Origin: Prostheceraeus crozeri
Taxonomy: Eukaryota; Platyhelminthes; Polycladida; Euryleptidae
Reading direction: 5' to 3'
Assembly (NCBI GenBank): GCA_907163375.1
Contig: CAJQUW010007443.1
Location: 16,705-80,704, forward strand
Length of the DNA: 64,000 bases
The notes under the pieces are model-generated. The model made no database searches. It was not told the DNA's origin and worked only from the letters and a program-made list of their open reading frames with translations. How positions within the stretch are numbered: the stretch's first letter is position 1; each line of letters begins with the position of its first letter. Below, piece by piece: positions 9,240 to 18,758 of the stretch. The position numbers were made by a program, and so were the translations under genes.

Positions 9240-10277
9240 TCAAGCTGATTCCAAATCTGGCCTCCGTTTACCAATCCGAGCCTTCATTCGCCTGCTGGAG
9301 CTGTTTCTTGGGAAATTCTAACTCTGTCGTTTTTCGCCAATGACCCAAAATCTTAAATGGCGTCTCACATCTAAACGAAGACAGATATGAACAAGCCGTT
9401 TCTTTCACTGAATTTGTCTCACTCTTAGCTTTCAAACGAGCTATTGCACGACAAAATCCGTCCACTAGAAGCCAAGATCGAAGCGAGCTCTCCCGAGGGG
9501 GGGGTCAGTGAAATTTGATGAAAAATGTTTTGGTGACGGTCCCAGGTCGAAATTCCACACTTTGGAAAATTTTCAAAATTTTACCCATACAAAGCCACTC
9601 TGACACTTAGGATTTTTTCAGGTGAGCTCCGACCTAAAATCTTGTAACAGCTCTAACTTTTGAACGGCTGGTCCGATTGACTCGCGGCAAAAATGGCGTC
9701 GAGCAGTTTTTTCTCCTCTTTCAAACGAGTAGCTGTAAGACAAAATCCGTTCACTAGAACCAAAGTTAGAAGATTGCTGTCGGGGGGGGGGGTCAGTGAA
9801 ATTTGATGAAAAATGTTTTGGTGAAGGTCCCAGGTCGAAATTCCACACTTTGGAAAATTTTCAAAATTTTACCCATACAAAGCCACTCTGACACTTAGGA
9901 TTTTTTCAGGTGAGCTACGACAGACCACCCTCCCAACCTGGCCGGCACACCACGCCAACCTGGCCAGCACACCACGCCAACCTAGACACCACATCACCGC
10001 GCGCTATACGACGGTCGGCCAGAGGGGGGGGACGTCAGCGAACCTGATGTACGCACGTGGCCGGCACACCACGACACTCTGCCGTTCCAGAGGGGGGGAC
10101 GTCAGACTTAAAGCACCACGGCGGTCGACCACGACACTCTGCCGTTCCAGAGGGGGGGGACGTCAGACTCAAAGCACCACGGCGGTCGACCACGACACTC
10201 TGCCGTTCCAGAGGGGGGCGGACGTCAGCGACGGCGGCCATCTTGCGCGGTCCAGAAGTGGAGTTTTACTTACTACT
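9240..10277 (-). repeat. Polinton A terminal repeat region
   Basis: This noncoding region ends at the AGTAGTAAG-type tip (10268-10277). It has two parts of about 290 bp (9240-9620 and 9620-9910), an A-specific GGCACACCACGCCAACCTGG repeat (about 9930-10000), and four copies spaced about 59 bp apart of a CCAGAGGGGGGG-ACGTCAG motif (10020-10225). Small ORFs here are by-products of the repeats. The matching region of B is 12779-14290. Confidence 0.85.
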
Positions 10278-10430
10278 AACTGAATTCAATGGCCTGATTC
10301 ATGGAAGAGTTTTTGTATAACTCATGAAGATATAGACAAGACTGGGGTCTGGTCAGACCCATCTTGATCATTTACAGAAAGGGTCTTTTAACCGTCAATA
10401 GACATTAGCTGTAGAAATAATTTGTTTGAT
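10278..10430. other. Short spacer and probable LINE 3' tail
   Basis: Between the tip of Polinton A and the LINE stop codon. The first six bases, AACTGA, are the position of A's target duplication. Part of this stretch is probably the short 3' UTR of the LINE. No gene seen. Confidence 0.5.
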
Positions 10431-11807
10431 TTAACGAGAAATAATCAGTTGCGAATACATTTTCCATGATAGGGGTGGACGACCTCTTTTTCGTCTGCCA
10501 GATATCGGTTGGTGCAGTGCTGTTTGGGTTATATGATCGTCCGGTCTTCTTCTGACGTGTCCGTACCATGCAAGGCGCTTGTACTCTATGAATCTATCGA
10601 TGGATGGGATCCTCATCTTGCGTCGAATCTCTTCATTCTTAACTCGGTCCCGGAGGGTTAAACCTTGGCATCGCTTGAGCATCTTCATTTCCGTCACCAT
10701 CAGCCTTTGCGTATCTTTCTTCCTTGGTGCCCAACACTCTCCTCCATAGGTCATTGCCGGTCGTATCATAGCCTGGTAGATCTTTGATTTTAGCTTGAGA
10801 GGAACTCCTTTGTCGTAGATAACTCCTGTCACTTGCCTCCAACTTTTCCATCCTGTTTGTATGCGGTTTTTGATGTCCTGCTCGCAAGATGATGTTACGT
10901 CTAACAGTGAACCAAGATACTTGAACTTCTTAACTGATGGGAGCGATGAGGTTCCATCCATTTGGATTTCTTCATCGTTCGCAGCGGTGGAGAGGTATTC
11001 ACTCTTACTTCTGCTAATTCTGAGACCATTACTTTCCAGGGCATTGCGCCATAACTCCAGTCTGCTTTCTACCATTGTTTTGGAATCCCCACAAATCACC
11101 AGATCGTCAGCGTAGAGCATTTCTTTTGGGGGACTGCTCTCCAGATGCCCAGTTATCACATCCAAGACCATTAAGAAGAGATATGGACCCAACAGTGACC
11201 TCAAAAGGTGGAGTGCAACCATGCTTGGTTTTCACAATTGTTAGGGTTTCTCGATACATTTCCCGAATCAGAGTACATACACCTCCGGCACTCCTTTCCT
11301 TCTCAAACAGTTGAACAACAATGCTCGAGGAACAGAGTCGTACGCCTTTTCTAAATCCACGAAAACTGCCCTGAAAGGCTCGTTTCCCTCTCTCAGGTTC
11401 TCCATAACCGTACGCATTACAAACAAGGGATCTGTGGTGCTATATCCAGGTCGGAATCCAAACTGGTTGTTTCGTACATTTGTGCACACTCTCAACCTCT
11501 TATTAATTATTCGCTCTAGGAGTTTGAAGCTGTGGCAGAGCAGTTTGATTCCTCGATAGTTGCTGCAAACTCTGTGATCACCTTTATTTTTATATATTGA
11601 TGTTAAAATGCTCTCTCTCCACACCGCCGGCAATTGTTGATGGCCTTGAATGATCTCGTTGAAATGATGCAGGCACAAGTGTACTCCTTCTAGCACTTTA
11701 ATAGCTTCTATGGGTATTAAGTTTTGAAGATACTGTTTACGGAAATTTATTTGCACTGTTAATTCGCCATTTTTTGTATGTCCCGAAGGATGATATCCGG
11801 AAAGCAC
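10431..11807 (-). mobile_element. RTE-like LINE, 5'-truncated and frame-broken
   Basis: Two minus-strand frames (11807-11268 and 11222-10431) encode the RT and C-terminal part of an RTE-type non-LTR retrotransposon. The first has IYKNKGD, SNYRGIKLL, NQFGFRPGYSTTDP and FVDLEKAYDSVPR (RT motif A). The second has EMLYADDLVICGD (YADD catalytic motif C), YLGSLLD and the end domain CQGLTLRDRVKNEEIR ... GHVRRRPDD. Both are in the same phase, but the segment between reads in another frame, so there are two small frameshift-type losses near 11260 and 11190. The endonuclease domain is absent, a typical 5' truncation. Dead copy. Confidence 0.88.
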
Positions 11808-12778
11808 TGTAGTTCAAACGTGATAAATCATTCCTGCACCTGAATGTGAGCTCAATTTTTGATGTCATAATTAACGGTACGGTACTATTCCTTTGATCAC
11901 GGTTATCTATTCATTGATTATATAATTGCTATCACAATTAATGTGTAGCTCCACAATTGATGTGGGGCTTGATCCTGCCAGTTGACACAGTCATCGAGTG
12001 GTGCGTAGCTCGGTTGATAGAGCACAGGTCTAACCTTGGTCGTAAGTTCGATGCCGCCGCACTTCTTTTGCATGGCAATTTGATATTCCGTTTATTTAAT
12101 TTCATTGTTATTAATGAAGATCAGATTAAGATTGTCATTTTGCGCGAGAATCCCGACCTGTTCGCAAAAAGATTTTATTTCTTACCTTGGTAGGAATTGT
12201 TTTGCTTTCAGACCGTGACATTTTGGGGTGCACCCGGCCACGTGTTGTAATGTATTCATGCCGATACACCCTTTTCCAACACAGATTCATTCTCTTTTAT
12301 GACTTTTCTTAAAGAATTTTTTGCACCCCACATCAATTTTTCGAGTAAAGTTATCAAACAGTGCAGATATGACGTTCTATATTGCATCAGTGTATACTAT
12401 CCCACTACAAAAAAATACGATCCGAAGTCGAAAACGAACTCGTTCCGAGAAACAGAATGTCCCCATGGCCGATACGTCAGAAACCGAAACCTCATTGTAA
12501 AAGACACTCGACGAGGCCTCCTACCTGCTAGCAAGTGTGCGTGTCAATGGACTTATATGAAAAAGTCATTTGATCAAGAATTAACTATTATATATCTTCC
12601 TCCATACATGTCACCTTTCTGAGGCTTGTTTGATTTCACTCATATCCGCACGTCTTCAATGTCTATGCTACAATTATAACTTAATAAAAAAACATCTTTA
12701 TCAAAATTTCAGCATAAATTCAAAGAAATGAGGTCATGCAGTTGACATGTCAACCCGTAGCAAAATTAAATGCAGTTG
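11808..12778. other. Spacer between the tips of Polintons A and B
   Basis: AT-rich sequence with no convincing gene. It contains the tRNA-like segment at 12001. ORFs at 11957-12193 and 12299-12622 have no recognisable domain and look like chance. The six bases before Polinton B (12773-12778) are CAGTTG. Confidence 0.6.
12001..12063 (+). repeat. tRNA-like sequence, likely tRNA-derived SINE head or tRNA relic
   Basis: It has an A-box-like TAGCTCGGTTGATAGAG, whose GCTC/GAGC could form a D stem, and a B-box-like GTTCGATGCC about 33 bases later. GTGCG at the start can pair with CGCAC at 12058-12062. The T stem and anticodon stem do not pair well, so a working tRNA gene is unlikely. No poly-A tail or clear SINE body was seen downstream. 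Confidence 0.45.
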
Positions 12779-14290
12779 AGTAGTAAGCTAAACTCCACCA
12801 CTGGACCGCGCAAGATGGCCGCCGTCGCTGACGTCCCCCCCTCTGGAACGGCAGAGTGTCGTGGTCGGCCGCCGTGGTGCTTCGAGTCTGACTCCCCCCC
12901 TCTGGAACGACAGAGTGTCGTGGTGGTCTTGGGCGACCGCCAGGTTTTGTCTTGAGGCTATAGTGTGTGATGTTTTTCGTGCAATCTGATGAATGTTGGG
13001 TTGAAAATGGGCTGTTTCGAGTGGAAGCAGTGCTCGGATGTGAAAACGGAGGCCAGATTCGGATTCAGCGTGAAATTCTGCATCGGTATGGTGAGTTTCA
13101 AGTCAATCAGAGAGAAAAATTTTCGCTGACCTGCCCCCCCCTCGGCAGAGCTCGCTTCGATTTTGGCTTCCAGTGGACGGATTTTGTCGTGCCATAGCTC
13201 GTTTGAAAGCTAAGAGTGAGACAAATTCACTGAAAGAATCGGCTTGTTCATATCTGTCTTCGTTTAGATGTGAGACGCCATTTAAAATTTTAGGTCGGAG
13301 CTCACCTGAAAAAATCCTAAGTGTCACAGTGGCTTTGTATGGGTAAAATTTTGAAAATTTTCCAAAGTGTGGAATTTCGACCTGGGACCTTCACCAAAAC
13401 ATTTTTCATCAAATTTCACTGACCCCCCCCCGACAGCAATCTTCTAACTTTGGTTCTAGTGGACGGATTTTGTCTTACAGCTACTCGTTTGAAAGAGGAG
13501 AAAAAACTGCTGGACGACATTTTTTGCCGCGAGTCAATCGGACCAGCCGTTCAAAAGTTAGAGCTGTTACAAGATTTTAGGTCGGAGCTCACTTGAAAAA
13601 ATCCTAAGTGTCAGAATGACTTTGTATGGGCAAAATTTTGAAAATTTTCCAAAGTGTGACATTTCGACCTGGGACCGTCACCAAAACATTTTTCATCAAA
13701 TTTCACTGACCTCCCCCCCTCGGGAGAGCTCGCTTCGATCTTGGCTTCCAGTGGACGGATTTTGTCGTGCCATAGCTCGTTTGAAAGCTAAGAGTGAGAC
13801 AAATTCAGTGAAAGAAACGCCTTGTTCATATCTGTCTTCGTTTAGATGTGAGACGCCATTTAAGATTTTGGGACATTGGCGAAAAACGACAGAGTTAGAA
13901 TTTGGGACGTTTTGGGCTGTAGCTTCAAAACGAAGCATCGGATGGGAAAACGGAGGCCAGATTCGGATTCAGCGTGAAATTCTGCATCAGTAGGATGAAT
14001 TTGAACGCAATCGGAGAGAAAAAGTTTCGCTGACCCCCCCCCCGGCACCGATCTTCCACCTTTGGTTCTAGAGATCGTAGAAAGTCGTGCAATAGCTCAT
14101 TTGAAAGCTAAGAGTGAGACAAATTCACTGAAAGAATCGGCTTGTTCATATCTGTCTTCGTTTAGATGTGAGACGCCATTTAAGATTTTGGGAGTTTGAC
14201 GAAAAACGACAGAGTTAGAATTTCCCAAGAAACAGCTCCAGCGGGCGAATGAAGGCTCGGATTGGTAAACGGAGGCCAGATTTGGAATCA
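12779..14290 (+). repeat. Polinton B left terminal repeat
   Basis: Tip AGTAGTAAGC, then two CCCCCC-TCTGGAACG motifs (12834-12905), a segment 12961-13200 shared almost base for base with the inverted right end (36660-36880), and two to three modules of about 290 bp up to 14290. Each module carries a C-run next to TGAC (G-run plus GTCAG on the other strand). Parts match the terminal repeats of Polinton C. Noncoding. Confidence 0.88.
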
Positions 14291-14305
14291 GCTTGATGTT
14301 ATTGT

Positions 14306-14353
14306 CCAATGAGGATCATCATCCAATGAGAATCTAGCATTTCTTTATAAATA
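14306..14353 (+). promoter_or_regulatory. Core promoter of Polinton B gene X (two CCAAT boxes and TATA)
   Basis: CCAAT at 14306-14310 and 14323-14327 is followed by TATAAATA at 14346-14353, about 100 bases upstream of the start codon. It lies just inside the terminal repeat and reads toward the genes. The same block is present in copy A. Confidence 0.78.
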
Positions 14354-14453
14354 GCGAGCCTTCCACAGTGAGAATCATTCCATCGTTGAATCACACGAGT
14401 GACGGACGCACATTTTCTCTCTCCCTAGTTCCCTATTCTATTATCCAACTAAA

Positions 14454-15229
14454 ATGGTAAGTCGCTACTTCCCTCCATCTCCTCCCTTGAACGTAAACTT
14501 AATACAATCTTTTTTCATTTTCAGGCATCTACTCCATCTGCTGCACTAGTAGGACAAAATGGTGGTCAAACGTTACAAGGTTCGCTACGGTCAGATCATC
14601 TACAACTGAGGCCAGTGGAAGAAACAACCAAGGTACATAATCCTACACCGCTACAGCGTAAATTTAAACAAGTCTTGCGTTATGGCGATCATAGCGTAGT
14701 ACTCCAAACGGGAATGCTCCCTTCCACGGATGTCAAGATAATGCACAATCAGTATGGGGACTACATACTGATCCCCGTGAGTCCGTACATTCGCCACCAA
14801 CTTGATATTATTGAGGAGTACGTGACATTAAATATGGACATTCCTACTCCTCTTGCTCAAGAGTGGAAGGCGAGAGATGACAAGGATACTCCCTATAGAA
14901 AGATTTGGGATGGTAATCACATTTGCCTACCGGTGTCACATTGGTGTACTTACTATAAGAAGGATGGAGATCATTCAATACCCATCAGATGTGATGAGCT
15001 CGGAGAAGGTACTTGGGATATCCTTTTCAAAGTGAATGGGCTATATTATGGTCGACACAAGGATAATAAAATAGCCTCTCTCTCCATGCATATGGAATCC
15101 ATTCTTTATATTCCGAAACCACCCAACGTGGACGACATAATTGATCAAATCCTTAACAGCAGTGGTACGAAGCGCAAGTCGGAGAAGAATGCTACAGCAA
15201 AACCCAAATCAAAGAAGGAGAATTGCTAG
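14454..15229 (+). CDS. Polinton B gene X, spliced, unknown function
   Basis: Exon 1 ends with the ATG (14454-14456), which directly abuts GTAAGT. The acceptor TTTTCAG ends at 14524 and exon 2 is 14525-15229. The start codon thus sits alone in its own exon and the protein continues ASTPSAALVGQ. The product is about 235 aa with a central conserved domain (YGDYILIPVSPYIRHQ, WDILFKVNGLYYGRH, SMHMESILYIP) and a Lys-rich tail. A diverged homolog is at 54823-55227. No known domain recognised. It looks whole. Confidence 0.72.
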
Positions 15230-15389
15230 TCCTTTCCTAACTCTACCCTATGACAATTCGCTTATGTGCTTTGAGTGTCGTAGACGTGGTCTTATTAGAT
15301 ACATTTTACTTCTTCGTTGCCATCATATCATTTGTGTATTTTGTCGTGAAAAGCATCGATGTAATTCTTCATTTTGTAATATGTTATAG
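15141..15389 (+). CDS. Polinton B compact RING-like ORF
   Basis: 82 codons from the first Met, but only the last 41 (Met at 15264) look like a real domain: CFEC, then RCHHIICVFC, then CNSSFC, a zinc-binding RING-like arrangement. The first half overlaps gene X in another frame. The true product may start at 15264 or be spliced. RING proteins usually act as ubiquitin E3 ligases; activity here is unproven. Confidence 0.5.
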   Translation: MIKSLTAVVRSASRRRMLQQNPNQRRRIASPFLTLPYDNSLMCFECRRRGLIRYILLLRCHHIICVFCREKHRCNSSFCNML

Positions 15390-15441
15390 AACGTTTCCTT
15401 AGATGTGTAAATTTCCGTTTTAGGCTTCTATCATCATTTTT

Positions 15442-15972
15442 ATGGATTGTGAGGGTGAACCTGTACAGGAGCTCAGTGCTATTGCTATGAACAATTGGAC
15501 ATATCAGATTGTCAGTGTCTATCATCAACATGCCAACTGCAATCCCAATGTTGATCAATGGGCGAGAAAACACATTCATGGACTTAATCTGAAATATTTG
15601 CAAGACTATGGCTTTTCTTGTGAGAGTGCTCTTCTTATTGACTTTAAACGATGGTTAGCTGCTTTCAATGTTATACGCATCTTTTGTAATAATCCTGGTA
15701 AGGAGAGGAAAGTATTTCCCAATCTAATCATTGATGATATTTTGCTCCCACCTTGGGATAGTAGAGTGAATCAACATTATCATGAAGTCACGAAACGTTT
15801 TAAGGATTTGTGTGTTCCTATTTTGTCTGTTCGTTGTAGTAGCTACGTTCATAACCAATGCTTCTTTCCTCCTTACCTCAACACTGCCAAAGTCCTGTAT
15901 GGTTATCATTGCTCGCTGTATGATAGTTACCAGCTGTATCTATTTTATCTCTTTCAAACCATTGATTTATAA
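15442..15972 (+). CDS. Polinton B DnaQ-like exonuclease candidate
   Basis: 176 aa. The start MDCEGEPVQELSAI has the DxE and following strand expected of DEDD-type 3'-5' exonuclease motif I. HIHGLNLKYLQDYGF resembles the helix-and-strand region before motif II, and IDDILLPPWDSRVNQHYHEV and YGYHCSLYDSYQLYLF are strongly patterned later blocks. Similar proteins are, to my memory, common next to Polinton-like genes in insects and cnidarians. A role in DNA or RNA end processing is inference. The frame looks whole. Confidence 0.6.
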   Translation: MDCEGEPVQELSAIAMNNWTYQIVSVYHQHANCNPNVDQWARKHIHGLNLKYLQDYGFSCESALLIDFKRWLAAFNVIRIFCNNPGKERKVFPNLIIDDILLPPWDSRVNQHYHEVTKRFKDLCVPILSVRCSSYVHNQCFFPPYLNTAKVLYGYHCSLYDSYQLYLFYLFQTIDL

Positions 15973-16125
15973 TGCATGCTTGTTACTATTATTCAATAAA
16001 TGTTACTATGAGAAGAGTTGTTGTTTTCATGCAATGGATGGGTTAGATAAAGGGCGATCATGTCTTTCTCAAACGACTGCAGAACATTTTCATAACAAAG
16101 TTTAAAAGGAGCTGTTCAAGATTGT

Positions 16126-16464
16126 GTGATAAATTTTCATAAAGATGAGACCGACATCGAAGCAGTGGTCGATGATGCTAGCACTCTATTTGTAGAGTTA
16201 ATGAATACATTCTCTGATAGTATTGTCATGGCGCGATTAGTTGCGAAAATTAAGTTTAGTCATTTTGGAAAGGAAGAGGTGGAAAGTCGCTCTTTCCATT
16301 TTGCTTCTTATTCAATGGAAGTGGTAGATCACCCCGAAGAATTTTTTAAAAGACACATGATAAAAATTGCTGAACGTCTTAACGCATTTAACCATCATGG
16401 TAGCAGTCTAGTGATTGAAGCGATTTCAGATATTCACATTCAACTTTCCATAAAGAAAAATTGA
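16126..16464 (+). CDS. Polinton B gene Y, conserved protein of unknown function
   Basis: 112 aa counted from an internal Met; the family's usual length (see 47548-48000) is about 150 aa, and this copy appears broken. Shared family features are an acidic helix (DETDIEAVVDDASTLF), SRSFHFASYSMEV and the FFKRHMIKIAERLNAF block. Its stop overlaps the start of the next gene. Function unknown. Confidence 0.6.
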   Translation: MINFHKDETDIEAVVDDASTLFVELMNTFSDSIVMARLVAKIKFSHFGKEEVESRSFHFASYSMEVVDHPEEFFKRHMIKIAERLNAFNHHGSSLVIEAISDIHIQLSIKKN

Positions 16465-16790
16465 AAATGCAGTGGTACTTGATTGTAGCACAACTGGTTT
16501 TCGAGCTATGTCTGCTCACTCTCGAAGTATATTCCTTCTGTACATGCGTCTATTATTTAGAAAAGGCTAACAAATTCATATCTTCAAAAAGACTTGCTAT
16601 AGACATCAGTAACGGTGAAACTATGTGTTGTGATGTATGTAAGCGAAAGGATGGAAATGAAAAGCGCATCTTCAAGAGATGTAAGCACGCTTTTTGTCAA
16701 CGCTGTTTCATACGTAATTGCATTCAACTTTGCAAATGTAACCACTGTGATATTGCTCATTTCGAGTGTCACTTATGTCGCAATAGTTAG
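16461..16790 (+). CDS. Polinton B membrane-anchored RING protein
   Basis: 109 aa. Residues 4-32 are hydrophobic and could be a signal anchor. A C3HC4 RING pattern follows: C57xxC60, C74xH76xxC79xxC82, C93xxC96, with further C103xxC106. The start overlaps the stop of gene Y. A membrane RING could act as a ubiquitin ligase against host factors or membrane proteins. That is inference from the family; the domain pattern is seen directly. Confidence 0.75.
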   Translation: MKMQWYLIVAQLVFELCLLTLEVYSFCTCVYYLEKANKFISSKRLAIDISNGETMCCDVCKRKDGNEKRIFKRCKHAFCQRCFIRNCIQLCKCNHCDIAHFECHLCRNS

Positions 16791-16841
16791 TTCCTATGTA
16801 AATGTGGTAAAGATAGCTTTTAGCAAAGACTAACACGGAAA

Positions 16842-17207
16842 ATGGCGAAACGTAAAATGGCGAAACGTAAAAGTCAAAAGTCTTCAAAGTTTTCTTCAGC
16901 CATTCAAGCTCTCCGACGAATGAAAGCAAATCAGCGATACAATGCTATACGATATGCTAACGATAAATTCATTTGTGAAATTATTTCTCATGTGAGGAAG
17001 TTGAGGACGAAGAAATTAGCGCCAAAACAACGAAAGTTACTTAAGCGATATGCCACAAAATTGCGTTTCATCTCCAATCCTAAAGTCACCCTTCAAAGAA
17101 AGAGGAAACCTCTAACACAAAAGGGCAGTTTCCTTTCAGCAATACTTCCAATGATAGCTCCTGCCGTGGGCAACCTATTGGGTAATATCTTTGGCTGTAA
17201 GCGTTAA
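16842..17207 (+). CDS. Polinton B small basic protein
   Basis: 121 aa, about one quarter Lys/Arg, with a repeated KRKMAKRKSQK start and a C-terminal hydrophobic helix (FLSAILPMIAPAVGNLLG, residues 98-115). The layout suits a DNA-binding or membrane-active virion protein. It overlaps the next frame (ATPase) by 17 bases at most; the ATPase probably starts downstream of it. Confidence 0.7.
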   Translation: MAKRKMAKRKSQKSSKFSSAIQALRRMKANQRYNAIRYANDKFICEIISHVRKLRTKKLAPKQRKLLKRYATKLRFISNPKVTLQRKRKPLTQKGSFLSAILPMIAPAVGNLLGNIFGCKR

Positions 17208-17853
17208 TTATGCAAATGTTGAATCTCAAAGTAATAAAATGGATTTCAGACTTCATTGTGATAAAGTTCTGACTGTATCAGGTCCATCTCATGCAGGTAA
17301 AACTATTTTCACGCTGAATTTATTGGATAAAAGAAGGGAGTTGTTTAAGGAACCTATCAATCGAGTGATTGGGTGTTATGGTATTTATCAACCGTCGCTG
17401 TTTCAGGAATTGCAAAGTCTCAACTTTATTCGACATGAAGGAATTATTGCAGTGGATAAACTTCAGTCTAATGATGTTGTATTGGATGATTTATTAAAAG
17501 AAAGCAAGAATTCAAAAGATGTTACAGATATGTTCACTCGTGCAGCACATCATAAAAGGTGTTTTATCATCTATATCACACAAAATTTGTTTCCTGATGG
17601 AAAAGAAGCTCGTACACGAAACCTGAATACACACTATTATGCTATTTTCAAGAATCCGCGAGATAAAAGTCAATTTGAAATTTTAGCGCGACAGGTTGCA
17701 CCCAGAGGATCAAAAGCCTTAATTGAAATTTTTCAAGCAGCTACTGAAAAACCATACGGTTACTTATTCATTGACTTTACGCAAGAGTGTCCGGAAGAAT
17801 TTAGATTTCGAAGTGATATTTTGAAAACTCCCATGATTATCTACAAACTATGA
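17191..17853 (+). CDS. ATP: Polinton B packaging ATPase (A32/FtsK-like)
   Basis: 220 aa. Walker A GPSHAGKT is at residues 31-38, a Walker B-like VVLDDLL at about 96-102 and the conserved YITQNLF later, as in A32-type packaging ATPases of Polintons, adenovirus-like and large DNA viruses. The Met at 17239 (MDFRLHCDK) is a likelier start than 17191, since it lies after the upstream gene's stop. The stop overlaps the next start (ATGA). The frame looks whole. Confidence 0.88.
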   Translation: MAVSVNYANVESQSNKMDFRLHCDKVLTVSGPSHAGKTIFTLNLLDKRRELFKEPINRVIGCYGIYQPSLFQELQSLNFIRHEGIIAVDKLQSNDVVLDDLLKESKNSKDVTDMFTRAAHHKRCFIIYITQNLFPDGKEARTRNLNTHYYAIFKNPRDKSQFEILARQVAPRGSKALIEIFQAATEKPYGYLFIDFTQECPEEFRFRSDILKTPMIIYKL

Positions 17854-18541
17854 GTTCTTATTCTCGCATGATTGTTATTCCTCAGGATGAATATGTACAA
17901 TTGACTGCCATGCAGCAAGTAAAGCAACCTCTTGCAAATCAAATGTATAGGAAAGAAATAGATTATCAGCAAAATGTTCACATCAAAGATCCACATCGTG
18001 CTGTATTATTACAATCGGAAACTGTTGAGCAATTGAAAACTTGAAGAATAAGATGCGTGACTCTGTATCGACTGCTACACCTTTAGCATCTCGCGCACAT
18101 GCCATATCTCTTTTCAACAGTATTGAACCTCATCTCAATGTAAATGATAGAGGAGAAATCATTACAGATGAAAATAAAGTGATTGATGCTTCACGTTATG
18201 AAGACTTGATTCAGTATGCGACACGTAGAAAGCGCCGTCAGGGCTATGTTCCACCTGGTTGGTCATACTTTCTTAAACTATTGAAAAAGCATAATTCACC
18301 AAAATTTGCTTTGAATAATGAGACATTGAAAGAACTTGATTCAACAGTGGCTACTACTCCAATGCTTCAGACGATGAAAATGCCAACAAATTGGTTTAAG
18401 ACGTCACCTGCTACATCCCCTCCCACACTCACTAAGCAAACAAGAGGAAGAACTCGACGTAGATCTACATCGCCACTAAAACTAGTAAAAGGAAAACGTA
18501 AAACAGCTCCTCCCAGGAAATACATGTTCTCACACTATTAA
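17850..18541 (+). pseudogene. Polinton B conserved 230-aa gene, broken copy
   Basis: Homolog of the whole copy A gene at 4986-5678, in two frames here, with about one break. It has the same GYVPPGWSYFLKLLKK block and a basic C-terminus. It sits between ATPase and integrase. Function unknown, perhaps virion or packaging related. Confidence 0.75.
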
Positions 18542-18542
18542 T

Positions 18543-18758
18543 ATGAAGCAGATGTGTTGCTTACCATGTAATGAGCCGCCAGAGGTGAATGTCGTTGTCA
18601 CTTGCACTTGCTGCGCCAGCTCTCACAATGAAACCCCTAAGCAATGTGAACACAATCGCAAAACCGCTAAAGCTAAATGCTGCAGTTGTTGTAAATGTAG
18701 AAAGGCGAGAAAACAAAAAGATGAGAAGGAGAAAAAAGAGTCAGTCGTCATCGACTGA
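18543..18758 (+). CDS. Polinton B small Cys-rich ORF overlapping integrase
   Basis: 71 aa, starting one base after the previous stop, with Cys pairs in MCCLPCNEPP, CTCCASSH and CCSCCKCRK and a Lys/Glu-rich end. 170 bases overlap the annotated integrase frame. If this ORF is real, the integrase may start at its internal Met at 18721. Alternatively it is spliced into integrase as a zinc-binding leader. Function unknown. Confidence 0.45.
   Translation: MKQMCCLPCNEPPEVNVVVTCTCCASSHNETPKQCEHNRKTAKAKCCSCCKCRKARKQKDEKEKKESVVID

Larger units (their letters stand above)
3381..10277 (-). mobile_element. Polinton A, left-truncated by window and split by copia
   Basis: Read on the minus strand from its tip at 10277 (AGTAGTAAGT read inward), it has the same gene order as Polinton B for about 7 kb. 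The genes, in order, are X, RING, exonuclease-like, Y, membrane RING, basic protein, ATPase, conserved 230-aa protein, Cys-rich ORF, integrase and a virion protein. Proteins differ from copy B by roughly 1% (4 of 406 residues in integrase), so the two copies are recent relatives. The visible part has about one to two breaks in coding genes plus the copia insertion. No target duplication can be tested because the other end is outside the window. Confidence 0.9.

Noticed and set aside
10047-10320. Arg/Pro-rich ORFs in the terminal repeat of Polinton A
   Set aside because: They come from translating the G-run repeats; frame and length change with each repeat copy.
12001-12063. Functional tRNA gene
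   Set aside because: A-box, B-box and part of the acceptor stem are present, but the T and anticodon stems do not pair.
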